DNA of 10,346 nucleotides from an uncultured bacterium. GTDB taxonomy: Bacteria; Bacteroidota; Bacteroidia; Bacteroidales; Marinifilaceae. A model generated the notes under the pieces. It was not told the DNA's origin. It saw only the letters and a list, made by a program, of their open reading frames with translations, and searched no databases. The position numbers and the translations under genes were made by a program. The stretch spans positions 1-10,346 of the forward strand of contig CAJMQA010000103.1 in the NCBI GenBank assembly GCA_905215395.1, read 5' to 3'. Below, piece after piece: positions 1-6,533 of the stretch (position 1 is its first letter; every line of letters begins with the position of its first letter).

Positions 1-377
1 GTATCTCCGTTCAAAGCATTCGTTCTTGCTTCACCAGGGATCAGATTGATGCATTTGGACCCCATCAGATCCGAGTTTTGAATCGAAGCAACCGAATTGG
101 AAGGGATTTCCAGTTTCTTATTCACCGTAAATTGTACCAACACTTTGTCAAATCGCTCTCCTACAAAATGAATGGCACTGACTTGTCCAACGGAATATCC
201 TCTGTAAATAACACTATTTGATATTTTCAGACCATCTACCTGGTCGTATACGCCATAAAAAACATTATTCCGGTCAAAAAGTGCTTTCGCTTTGAGAAAA
301 TTAATTCCCCAAATCAGAATAATCACAGCCACAATAGCTGTTAATGCCAGTTTTACTTCTCTTCTAATATATATCAT
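1..377 (-). CDS. MCE/MlaD-family lipid transport protein (C-terminus outside window)
   Basis: This is the N-terminal 125 codons of an MCE-domain protein, the substrate-binding component of Mla-type ABC systems that move phospholipids between the inner and outer membranes. The reading frame starts at ATG 377 and stays open to the left edge. A short basic start (MIYIRREVK) is followed by one membrane segment at about residues 9-26 (LALTAIVAVIILIWGINFL), which would anchor it in the inner membrane with the rest in the periplasm. The MCE fold follows from about residue 38: VDGLKISNSVIYRGYSVGQV is the typical GL..G..V...G..VG pattern, and the later DLMGSKCINLIPG matches the conserved end of the domain. 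It begins 24 nt after the amidase stop on the same strand, so the two are probably co-transcribed. Family assignment is strong; which lipid it handles is not visible. No permease or ATPase gene is in the window. Confidence 0.88.
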   Translation of the reverse strand, partial: MIYIRREVKLALTAIVAVIILIWGINFLKAKALFDRNNVFYGVYDQVDGLKISNSVIYRGYSVGQVSAIHFVGERFDKVLVQFTVNKKLEIPSNSVASIQNSDLMGSKCINLIPGEARTNALNGD

Positions 378-401
378 ATCTCACAATCTTTCAGACTTTT
401 T

Positions 402-1526
402 TTATTTACGTTCAAGTTTTTGTGCCTCAGCTACCGGAATGACCTTTCCTTTATAGATAGCAATGATAAAACAATCACGGACTTTTTGCTTTATTCCAGG
501 CAGACTCTTTTTCACTGCCTCCAGCTTATCCGAAGGAGCGACATAATAACGGTATCGCCCATCACAAGAAAGTTCACAAACAGCTTCTCCCGAACAAAGC
601 CGGCTCTTATTTTTTTCCCTGCTCAAAGCCGAAGCAATTTGAATGGCATAAATTACCCCTCCCTCATCAGAAACGGAAGGCTGAACCTCCCCGTTACTTT
701 CTTTCTCTGCTACCGCTTTCTGCTGACTTAACAGATACCCTTTCTTCTCCAGGTTGGTCTTATAATGCCTGATTGCCCTGAAAATAGACCCGGCTATTTT
801 ATTCTGTGCAGCCTGAGTGCAAAGATAACGTTCTTCTTCAGCATTGGAAATAAAGCCGGCTTCCACCAATATAGCAGGCATAGCAGCATCTTTCAGAACC
901 AGATAACCGGCTTGTCTGACCCCACGGTCAACCCGCTTTGTAGACTGTACCATTTCGTCCTGAACAAAAGAAGCCAGCTGAAGGCTTTTTTCCAGATGCA
1001 GGTTTTGCAATAAACTGAATATGATGTACGATTCCGGCTTTGTCGGATCAAATCCCGCATATTTAACCGAATAATCTTTTTCATAACGGATCACAGAATT
1101 CTCTTTCATAGCCACGGCCAGATTCTCTTTAGACCGATGCAGACCGAGCACATAGGTTTCCAATCCCCTCGGACTTTTGCTATCGTTAGAATTGGTATGA
1201 ATAGATATAAAAAGATCCGCCTTATTGTCATTGGCGATCCTCCCCCGTTTGTCCAGATCAATAAAGACATCCTTATCCCGGGTATATACAACTTTCATAT
1301 CCGGAAAAGCTTCTTTCAGCTGCCTCCCCACTTTCAAAGCAATGGAAAGAACAATGTCTTTTTCTTTACTTCTCAGCCCGACTGCTCCCGGATCTTTCCC
1401 TCCATGTCCTGCATCAATACAAACACACTTCACCTTGTTTAAATCCGACTGTCCCCAAACACTATCTGCAAATAAAATAGTCAGTAAAAACAGCAGAATT
1501 CCAGCTACTCGATATCGAATTATCAT
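402..1526 (-). CDS. Exported N-acetylmuramoyl-L-alanine amidase (Amidase_3) with SPOR-like C-terminus
   Basis: This zinc amidase cleaves the amide bond between MurNAc and L-Ala of peptidoglycan, as AmiC-type enzymes do in cell separation. Residues 1-26 form a signal peptide (hydrophobic core GILLFLLTILFA, likely cut after VWG or WGQ). The catalytic domain spans about 34-255. DAGHGG places zinc ligand H41, E55 lies in SKEKDI, SIHTN supplies H110, and VEAGFISN supplies catalytic E222, so the active site looks complete. After a polar linker (about 256-290), residues 291-370 resemble a SPOR domain: YAIQIASALS, then YRYYVAP, then FIIAIYKGKVIP. SPOR domains bind denuded glycan at division sites, so septal targeting is inferred. 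The 374-aa length suits an amidase plus such a tail. It is divergent from lptD and leads the MCE gene 24 nt downstream. Confidence 0.93.
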   Translation of the reverse strand: MIIRYRVAGILLFLLTILFADSVWGQSDLNKVKCVCIDAGHGGKDPGAVGLRSKEKDIVLSIALKVGRQLKEAFPDMKVVYTRDKDVFIDLDKRGRIANDNKADLFISIHTNSNDSKSPRGLETYVLGLHRSKENLAVAMKENSVIRYEKDYSVKYAGFDPTKPESYIIFSLLQNLHLEKSLQLASFVQDEMVQSTKRVDRGVRQAGYLVLKDAAMPAILVEAGFISNAEEERYLCTQAAQNKIAGSIFRAIRHYKTNLEKKGYLLSQQKAVAEKESNGEVQPSVSDEGGVIYAIQIASALSREKNKSRLCSGEAVCELSCDGRYRYYVAPSDKLEAVKKSLPGIKQKVRDCFIIAIYKGKVIPVAEAQKLERK

Positions 1527-1577
1527 ACATTTAAAACTTTTTAAAAAGAATGATAGGTATTAACAATCAATATTTCT

Positions 1578-1585
1578 TACATTTG
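1578..1585 (+). promoter_or_regulatory. -7 box of the lptD promoter
   Basis: TACATTTG matches the Bacteroidota housekeeping -7 consensus TAnnTTTG. A transcript would start near 1590 and give a leader of about 50 nt. A -33 TTTG is not apparent at the usual spacing, so this is a half-supported promoter. Confidence 0.45.
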
Positions 1586-1623
1586 CAAACCGAATCCGGG
1601 AATCGGACCGCGTTTATTCATCA

Positions 1624-1631
1624 CAAAAATA
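1624..1631 (-). promoter_or_regulatory. -7 box of the amidase promoter
   Basis: On the minus strand TATTTTTG fits TAnnTTTG, predicting a start near 1619 and a leader of about 90 nt. A TTTG lies only 13 nt upstream, closer than the usual 19-21, so the -33 element is doubtful. T-rich motifs of this kind arise easily by chance in A/T-rich DNA. Confidence 0.3.
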
Positions 1632-1641
1632 GTACAATAAA

Positions 1642-4428
1642 TTGCAAATAAGAGCATATATATACCAATTTATTACGATTTCTGTCATTTTAATCATGAC
1701 TGCCTGTTCCGTAGCATCTCATTCTTCACGGAACGGACAGGCCATTGCACCCCAAAGACCGGAACCCGGAATGATCAAACTGCACTCCAGAGATACTGTG
1801 ATCAGAGCCCAAATTCCAGGTCAGGAAAAGGCAGAGGAAACAAAAGACAGTACAGCTGTTCCTCCTATGCTTGTTGTCTCCTCAGACACAATACAAACCG
1901 GAGATTCCACCTTTACAGAAAAAATTATTATCTCAGATACCACAACTATTACAACTGACAGTGTTACTGTAAAAAAAGACAGTACAGCAGCAAAACCCTT
2001 GTTTACCGATCTGGTGACTTATAATGCAACCGATTCCATTATTGTCGATGTTACAGGCAAAAAAATGTTTCTTTATAAGGATGCTTTTGTCAAATATCTG
2101 AATACAGAGCTAAAAGCAGACTATATTGAACTGGATATGGAAAACAGTCTGGCTTACGCTTCAGGTTTAACCGATACCGCCGGAAATATTACCGGAAAGC
2201 CTAAATTTAAAGATGGTTCGCAGGAGTTTGAAAGCCTGGACCTGAAATACAGTTTCAAAACCAAAAAAGGATTCGTCAAAGAAATTATTACCCAACAGGG
2301 AGAGGGATATGTACAGGGAAAACTGACAAAAAAACTCAATGATTCTATATATTGTGTAAAGGATGGTCTGTATACGACCTGCGACCAACACGACCACCCC
2401 CACTTTTACGTCCGCATGAGTAAGGCCAAAATGATAAAAGACAAAAAAGTGGTCTCTGGTTTTGCCAATCTCTATATTGAGGATGTTCCGCTCCCACTGG
2501 CTATTCCTTTCGGTCTTTTCCCTTTCTCCAAAAAACAGCAATCGGGAATTCTGATACCTACTTACGGAGAAGAACGCATGAGAGGATTTAACCTGCGTGA
2601 TGGAGGATATTACTTTTTTATCAACGATTATGTCGACCTCACACTCACAGGAACCATATATACCAACGGTTCCTGGGGAATGAATGTCGGATCAAACTAC
2701 CGAAAAAGATACAAGTATAACGGAAATTTCAATTTCTCTATGAGCCGGAATCATACCAGCGAAAAAGGAGATCCCGACTACACCAAATCTAGCGACTGGT
2801 CGATACAGTGGAGACACACCCAGGATGCCAAAGCTAATCCTTACACCACTTTTTCGGCATCGGTAGATATGTCTTCTGCGACCAACAACTATTATAATGC
2901 CACCAATATCAACGACATTGCCAATCAGCGGAAACAGTCCAGTATCTCCTGGAGTAAAAAATGGCCGGACCGTCCTTTCAATATCACTGCCAGTTTTACT
3001 CACAATCAGAATAGCCGGGATTCATCTATTTCATTGTCTTTCCCGAATTTAAATTTTCGGGTATCCCAGATTTATCCGTTCCGCCGGAAAGAGAGAGTTG
3101 GAAAAATGAAATGGTATGAAAATATCGGGTTTACCTATAATGCAGAATTGAGAAACAGTATACAAACCAAAGAATCGGAACTGGGACATTCATTTCAGAA
3201 TATGGCCCGGGATTGGCAAAATGGCTTCAAACACTCTATTCCTTTGAGTACCAGTATCAATATAGCAAAAGATCTCTCTTTGACCCCTTCATTTACATAC
3301 AATGGTGTGGCCTATCTGAGATCCATCCGAAAAGGCAACTGGGTAAAGGATACGACCATGGCCGGAGGGGGCTATGTCCCTATCGACACGATTTACGGCC
3401 TCCATTATGCCCACAATTATAACGCCCAGGTTTCTTTGTCATACAATCCGACCATCTATGGTATGTATATGTTCCTACCCAATAGCAAGATCTATGCTAT
3501 CCGTCACGCCATCCGCCCCAGTGCCAGTATCAGTTATACCCCCAAAATAGGCATACCCAGGAGTAAATACTGGAAAACCTATACAGATGCCAATGGATAC
3601 GATCAGGAATATTCAATTTTTGAAAACCAGCTATATACCCCTCCTACCGGAGCAGAAGAAGCCGGAAGTCTCGCCCTGGCCCTAGATAACAATCTGGAGA
3701 TGAAAGTCCGGAATGATCAGGATACCACCGGTAAGGAAGAGTTTAAGAAAATCAAACTTCTGGAAAGTTTCCGGCTTTCTACCAGTTACAATTTCTTTGC
3801 TGATTCCATGCGGTGGCAAACGATACAATTGTCAGCCCGTACCAAGGTGTTCAACAACAAAGTCAACATCAACCTGAGTGGAACAATTGACCCCTATGCC
3901 ATCGATGCCAATGCCGTAAGATACAACAAATACAATGGAGGTATAGGACGTCTGACCCGTGTATCTGCCTCTTCAGGGATACAGTTTTCTTCGGATAACG
4001 GAAAGAAAAAAGAAGAAAAGGATGACAAACTCAATGGCAACTACAGCCAGTATATGGATTTCGAAGTTCCCTGGAGTATCAGTCTCGATTATACCTTTAG
4101 TTATAGTAAAAACTACAGCCGTAATCCGGCTGAAGGAGCCAAAAAACCTTTGAGTAAAAACGTTATTTCACAGATGGTCCGTATCAACGGAGATTTTTCC
4201 CTGACTCCCAAATGGAAATTCGGTTACAGCACGGGATATGACTTTCAGCAAAAAGAGATTACTGCCACCAGCTTTAACATTTCCAGAGATCTGCACTGCT
4301 GGGAAATGACTTTTTCTTGTATCCCGTTTGGTACCCACCAATCCTATAACTTCCAGATCAACGTGCGTTCCAGTTTGCTAAAAGACCTGAAGCTCACGAA
4401 ACGGGATTCCTGGTATGACAGAAGGTAA
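1642..4428 (+). CDS. lptD: LptD-like outer-membrane LPS assembly protein
   Basis: LptD forms the outer-membrane channel that, with LptE, inserts LPS into the outer leaflet. The start is TTG 1642: a TAG at 1630-1632 closes the frame upstream, and the first ATG (1696, residue 19) would remove the export signal. Residues 1-21 are hydrophobic and end in MTAC, a possible lipobox with Cys22; SVA at 23-25 is an alternative signal peptidase I site. Residues 26-130 are a Ser/Thr/Asp-rich linker. About 130-280 is an LptA/OstA-like periplasmic domain (ATDSIIVDVTGKKMFLYKDA; YCVKDGLYTTC). From about 285 to 928 alternating aromatic strands rich in Tyr, Asn and Ser form the beta barrel (LptD_2-type), including IPFGLFPFSKKQQSGILIP. 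Cysteines other than C22 come in two pairs, C238/C247 and C886/C893. The 928-aa length is normal for Bacteroidota. A 13-bp inverted repeat begins at its stop codon. Role by homology: firm; TTG and acylation: inferred. Confidence 0.92.
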   Translation: MQIRAYIYQFITISVILIMTACSVASHSSRNGQAIAPQRPEPGMIKLHSRDTVIRAQIPGQEKAEETKDSTAVPPMLVVSSDTIQTGDSTFTEKIIISDTTTITTDSVTVKKDSTAAKPLFTDLVTYNATDSIIVDVTGKKMFLYKDAFVKYLNTELKADYIELDMENSLAYASGLTDTAGNITGKPKFKDGSQEFESLDLKYSFKTKKGFVKEIITQQGEGYVQGKLTKKLNDSIYCVKDGLYTTCDQHDHPHFYVRMSKAKMIKDKKVVSGFANLYIEDVPLPLAIPFGLFPFSKKQQSGILIPTYGEERMRGFNLRDGGYYFFINDYVDLTLTGTIYTNGSWGMNVGSNYRKRYKYNGNFNFSMSRNHTSEKGDPDYTKSSDWSIQWRHTQDAKANPYTTFSASVDMSSATNNYYNATNINDIANQRKQSSISWSKKWPDRPFNITASFTHNQNSRDSSISLSFPNLNFRVSQIYPFRRKERVGKMKWYENIGFTYNAELRNSIQTKESELGHSFQNMARDWQNGFKHSIPLSTSINIAKDLSLTPSFTYNGVAYLRSIRKGNWVKDTTMAGGGYVPIDTIYGLHYAHNYNAQVSLSYNPTIYGMYMFLPNSKIYAIRHAIRPSASISYTPKIGIPRSKYWKTYTDANGYDQEYSIFENQLYTPPTGAEEAGSLALALDNNLEMKVRNDQDTTGKEEFKKIKLLESFRLSTSYNFFADSMRWQTIQLSARTKVFNNKVNINLSGTIDPYAIDANAVRYNKYNGGIGRLTRVSASSGIQFSSDNGKKKEEKDDKLNGNYSQYMDFEVPWSISLDYTFSYSKNYSRNPAEGAKKPLSKNVISQMVRINGDFSLTPKWKFGYSTGYDFQQKEITATSFNISRDLHCWEMTFSCIPFGTHQSYNFQINVRSSLLKDLKLTKRDSWYDRR

Positions 4429-4465
4429 ACGGATTATACAGCATCAGGAAGTTGTATAATCCGTT
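4428..4465. terminator. Inverted repeat between convergent lptD and PNPOx-like genes
   Basis: AACGGATTATACA (4428-4440) and TGTATAATCCGTT (4453-4465) form a perfect 13-bp stem around a 12-nt loop. The first arm includes the last base of the lptD stop codon, and the second ends 4 nt before the stop of the opposing gene. The position suggests a bidirectional terminator. Neither side has a true T run (CGCTTTACTTC on plus, TACCTTCTG on minus), so it may act as a weak or factor-assisted terminator or as a 3'-end stabiliser. Confidence 0.6.
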
Positions 4466-4469
4466 CGCT

Positions 4470-5135
4470 TTACTTCTGGACCCAGCGTTTCAATACCGGA
4501 AAATACTTTTTCATTTTCGCAAGTGCCTCCTCTTTTGAGAATTGTGGTTGACTTTCCCTGTTAAACTCATCGAGATATTGAATGCAATGTTCTATCATCT
4601 CATCCATTGTACAATCCTGAAGAAATACTCCATTCTGATAACAATAGCAGCAATACTCCTCGTTGGCTGAGCCGTCTTTGTTAGTTCCAAATTGCTCCGG
4701 AGTTTGCATCGGCATACCACAGCTCTGACAAAAAAGATTCAGGTATTTTTGATTTTTTGCAAACACATTATCAATCCAATAAGTGTACGATTTCGGAGTA
4801 AATTTCAGCACACAATATTCAGGATCTTCCATACCACCTGGAAAATGCTCCAACATCCAATCACCCCAAAGCGAACGTCTCACAGCTTCATCCGTTACAA
4901 TTTCCACTTCCCCCGTATATACAATGCTATTAGCCCCTTTGACTATCGACATTCCGGCTTTCGGATTGGCTTTGAAATGCGCCGTTTTTGCCGAACTGGT
5001 TCCGGTGGAAACATAAATCGCACCATCCTCATCTTTGACTTTTACCATAGGAACTGGTCGCGGATAGCCATTTTCATCAATAGATGCCAATGTAATAATT
5101 TGCGCTCCGGCAATCATATTCGCTGCTTTATTCAT
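4470..5135 (-). CDS. PNPOx-like split-barrel flavoprotein fused to a putative zinc ribbon
   Basis: Residues 1-125 have the split-barrel fold of the pyridoxamine 5'-phosphate oxidase-like family, which binds FMN or other flavins. Seen here are IITLASIDENGYPRPVPM, VSTGTSSAKTAHFKANPKAG and VYTGEVEIVTDEA, the layout of general stress protein 26-like members. Residues 134-221 are a putative zinc-ribbon domain (Zn_ribbon_2 type): C136-x2-C139, then C162 or C163 with C165, followed by a helical tail. The start is fixed: an in-frame stop lies two codons upstream of ATG 5135. There is no signal peptide, so it is cytosolic. It is a single-gene transcript, convergent with lptD and divergent from the M64 peptidase. 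Substrate and redox role are unknown; calling it a PLP biosynthesis enzyme would be wrong on this evidence, and a stress or flavin-reductase role is only a guess. Confidence 0.85.
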   Translation of the reverse strand: MNKAANMIAGAQIITLASIDENGYPRPVPMVKVKDEDGAIYVSTGTSSAKTAHFKANPKAGMSIVKGANSIVYTGEVEIVTDEAVRRSLWGDWMLEHFPGGMEDPEYCVLKFTPKSYTYWIDNVFAKNQKYLNLFCQSCGMPMQTPEQFGTNKDGSANEEYCCYCYQNGVFLQDCTMDEMIEHCIQYLDEFNRESQPQFSKEEALAKMKKYFPVLKRWVQK

Positions 5136-5158
5136 AATTTATCTTTAAATGGATTTAT

Positions 5159-5190
5159 AAAATCTATCTTTGTAACCATAATCAAACAAA
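5159..5190 (-). promoter_or_regulatory. Promoter of the PNPOx/zinc-ribbon gene
   Basis: On the minus strand TTTG (5190-5187) is followed after 20 nt by TAGATTTT (5166-5159), one mismatch from TTTG-N20-TAnnTTTG. A start near 5154 would give a leader of about 20 nt before ATG 5135. This is the best-spaced pair of boxes in the window apart from the one before ppdK. Confidence 0.5.
5165..5172 (+). promoter_or_regulatory. -7 box of the M64 peptidase promoter
   Basis: TATCTTTG matches TAnnTTTG exactly and lies 25 nt before ATG 5198, predicting a leader of about 20 nt. A weak -33 candidate, TTTA, lies at 5144-5147 with 17-nt spacing. The box shares two bases (5165-5166) with the -7 box of the opposing gene. 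Confidence 0.5.
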
Positions 5191-5197
5191 ACACATT

Positions 5198-6484
5198 ATG
5201 AAAACATATCAGGCTATTTTATTCTTTCTGGCCTTACTCTGGTCAGGAGGAATTTTTGCTCAGGAGCAATTCAGTAAATATTTTCTCGACAAAACCATGC
5301 GCTTTGACTATTATCACAGTGGTAATAATCTGAGTGAAGAGTATTTTTTTGATGAACTGAAAGAAGAACCCTATTGGGCAGGTTCAAAAATCTCCCTGCT
5401 TGACAATACTGGTCTAGGCAATCAAATGTTTAAAATCATCGATAAAGCCAGTGGCAAAGAGATCTACTCCCGGAGTTTCAATACACTTTTCAACGAATGG
5501 CAGACAACTCCGGAAGCCCGGATAATCCACAAAGCCATGCCAGAATCGGTTGTATTCCCTTTCCCCAAAAGCGAAGTAAAACTGGAAATTTATGCCCGCA
5601 ACCGGAAGGGTGTTTTCGAGAAAAAGTTTGAACAAGATATAAACCCGGATTCTTATTTTATCCGGAAATTCACTCCTCAGTACGAAACAACTGAAATTGC
5701 TTATACCGGCAATCCGGCTACCCGGGTGGATATCGTTCTTATTCCGGAAGGGTATACACAAAACGAAAAAGGAAAATTCATGGATGCCTGTAAAGTATTT
5801 GCAGAAGAATTTTTCAGTTACTCCCCTTATCAGGAAAATTCCGCCCGTTTCAATATCCGTTGCGTATGGGCACCCTCGATGGAATCAGGAGTTACCATTC
5901 CGGGAGAACACATATGGAAAAACACTGCAGCTAAAGCAAGATTCTACACCTTCGATTCCGAACGCTATCAGATGATAGAGGATTTTCAGGGCCTACGCGA
6001 TATTGCAGCCCATGTACCCTATGACTATATTTATGTTTTATCCAACACCCAGAAATACGGAGGTGGAGGTATCTACAACTTTTATGGTATCAGTGCTGCC
6101 CATCATCCCAGCCGCACCGGAAAAATTTATGTCCATGAATTCGGGCATGTATTGCTGGGCTTGGCAGACGAATATTGTGGTAACGTTTCTTACAACGATA
6201 TGTATCCCTTGGATGTAGAACCCTGGGAACCCAATATCACTACCCTGACAGATTTCAACCATAAAGAGTGGAAAAAGATGCTGGATCCTAGGACTCCGGT
6301 ACCAACTCCCCTCAACCCCAAAGACAATCAAAAACTGGGTGTATACGAAGGAGGAGGCTATGTTACCAAAGGTGTTTACCGCCCCTGGCCCAATTGTCTG
6401 ATGAACAACCTGCACAACACCGACGAATTTTGTCCGGTATGTAAAACTGCCATTCAAAAACACATCGACTTTCTATGCCAGTAG
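5198..6484 (+). CDS. Exported zinc metallopeptidase, M64 (IgA peptidase-like) family
   Basis: Residues 1-21 form a clear Sec signal peptide (MKTYQ, then AILFFLALLWSGGIFA, cut before Q22), so the protein leaves the cytoplasm. Residues 22 to about 150 match the beta-rich M64 N-terminal domain; RVDIVLIPEGYTQNEKGKF from about 171 opens the peptidase domain. The zinc site is HEFGH at 313-317 with catalytic E314, and DEY at 324-326, where D324 is a plausible third ligand. The C-terminal part keeps the family's cysteines: C400 in PNCLMNN and C412-x2-C415 in FCPVC. The 428-aa length fits Bacteroidales members. The family is named after a Clostridium IgA protease, but most Bacteroidota members have no known substrate, so IgA cleavage should not be assumed. 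The gene is monocistronic: it has its own promoter box and a strong terminator 10 nt after the stop. Confidence 0.92.
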   Translation: MKTYQAILFFLALLWSGGIFAQEQFSKYFLDKTMRFDYYHSGNNLSEEYFFDELKEEPYWAGSKISLLDNTGLGNQMFKIIDKASGKEIYSRSFNTLFNEWQTTPEARIIHKAMPESVVFPFPKSEVKLEIYARNRKGVFEKKFEQDINPDSYFIRKFTPQYETTEIAYTGNPATRVDIVLIPEGYTQNEKGKFMDACKVFAEEFFSYSPYQENSARFNIRCVWAPSMESGVTIPGEHIWKNTAAKARFYTFDSERYQMIEDFQGLRDIAAHVPYDYIYVLSNTQKYGGGGIYNFYGISAAHHPSRTGKIYVHEFGHVLLGLADEYCGNVSYNDMYPLDVEPWEPNITTLTDFNHKEWKKMLDPRTPVPTPLNPKDNQKLGVYEGGGYVTKGVYRPWPNCLMNNLHNTDEFCPVCKTAIQKHIDFLCQ

Positions 6485-6493
6485 AAAAACAAT

Positions 6494-6518
6494 AAAACAC
6501 CCCTGCTGGGGTGTTTTT
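6494..6518. terminator. Strong bidirectional intrinsic terminator
   Basis: AAAACACCCC (6494-6503), loop TGCT, GGGGTGTTTT (6508-6517) form a perfect 10-bp stem with a G+C core, ending in a run of five T on the plus strand. On the minus strand the run is TTTT followed by ATTGTTTTTC. It stands between the stops of the M64 gene (6484) and the deacylase gene (6534) and should end both transcripts. Confidence 0.93.
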
Positions 6519-6533
6519 ATATCAAATAAAGAT

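Larger units (their letters stand above)
1527..1641. promoter_or_regulatory. Divergent control region between amidase and lptD genes
   Basis: This 115-nt spacer must carry the promoters of both flanking genes. On the plus strand TACATTTG at 1578-1585 matches the Bacteroidota -7 consensus TAnnTTTG; no convincing -33 TTG lies about 20 nt upstream. On the minus strand TATTTTTG (positions 1631 down to 1624) also matches. A 17-bp imperfect palindrome, CCGAATCCGGGAATCGG, at 1590-1606 pairs at 7 of 8 positions around a central G and is the only G+C-rich patch in the spacer. It sits at the predicted lptD start site and inside the predicted amidase leader, a good place for a repressor. The boxes are read by eye; promoter function is inferred. 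Confidence 0.5.

Noticed and set aside
1696..1698. ATG as the start of lptD
   Set aside because: It would remove the hydrophobic export signal needed by an outer-membrane protein; TTG 1642 keeps it.
4692..5201. 169-codon plus-strand open frame opposite the PNPOx/zinc-ribbon gene
   Set aside because: It is fully antisense to a well-supported gene, has no recognisable family pattern, and ends inside the M64 start region. It is an accidental open frame.
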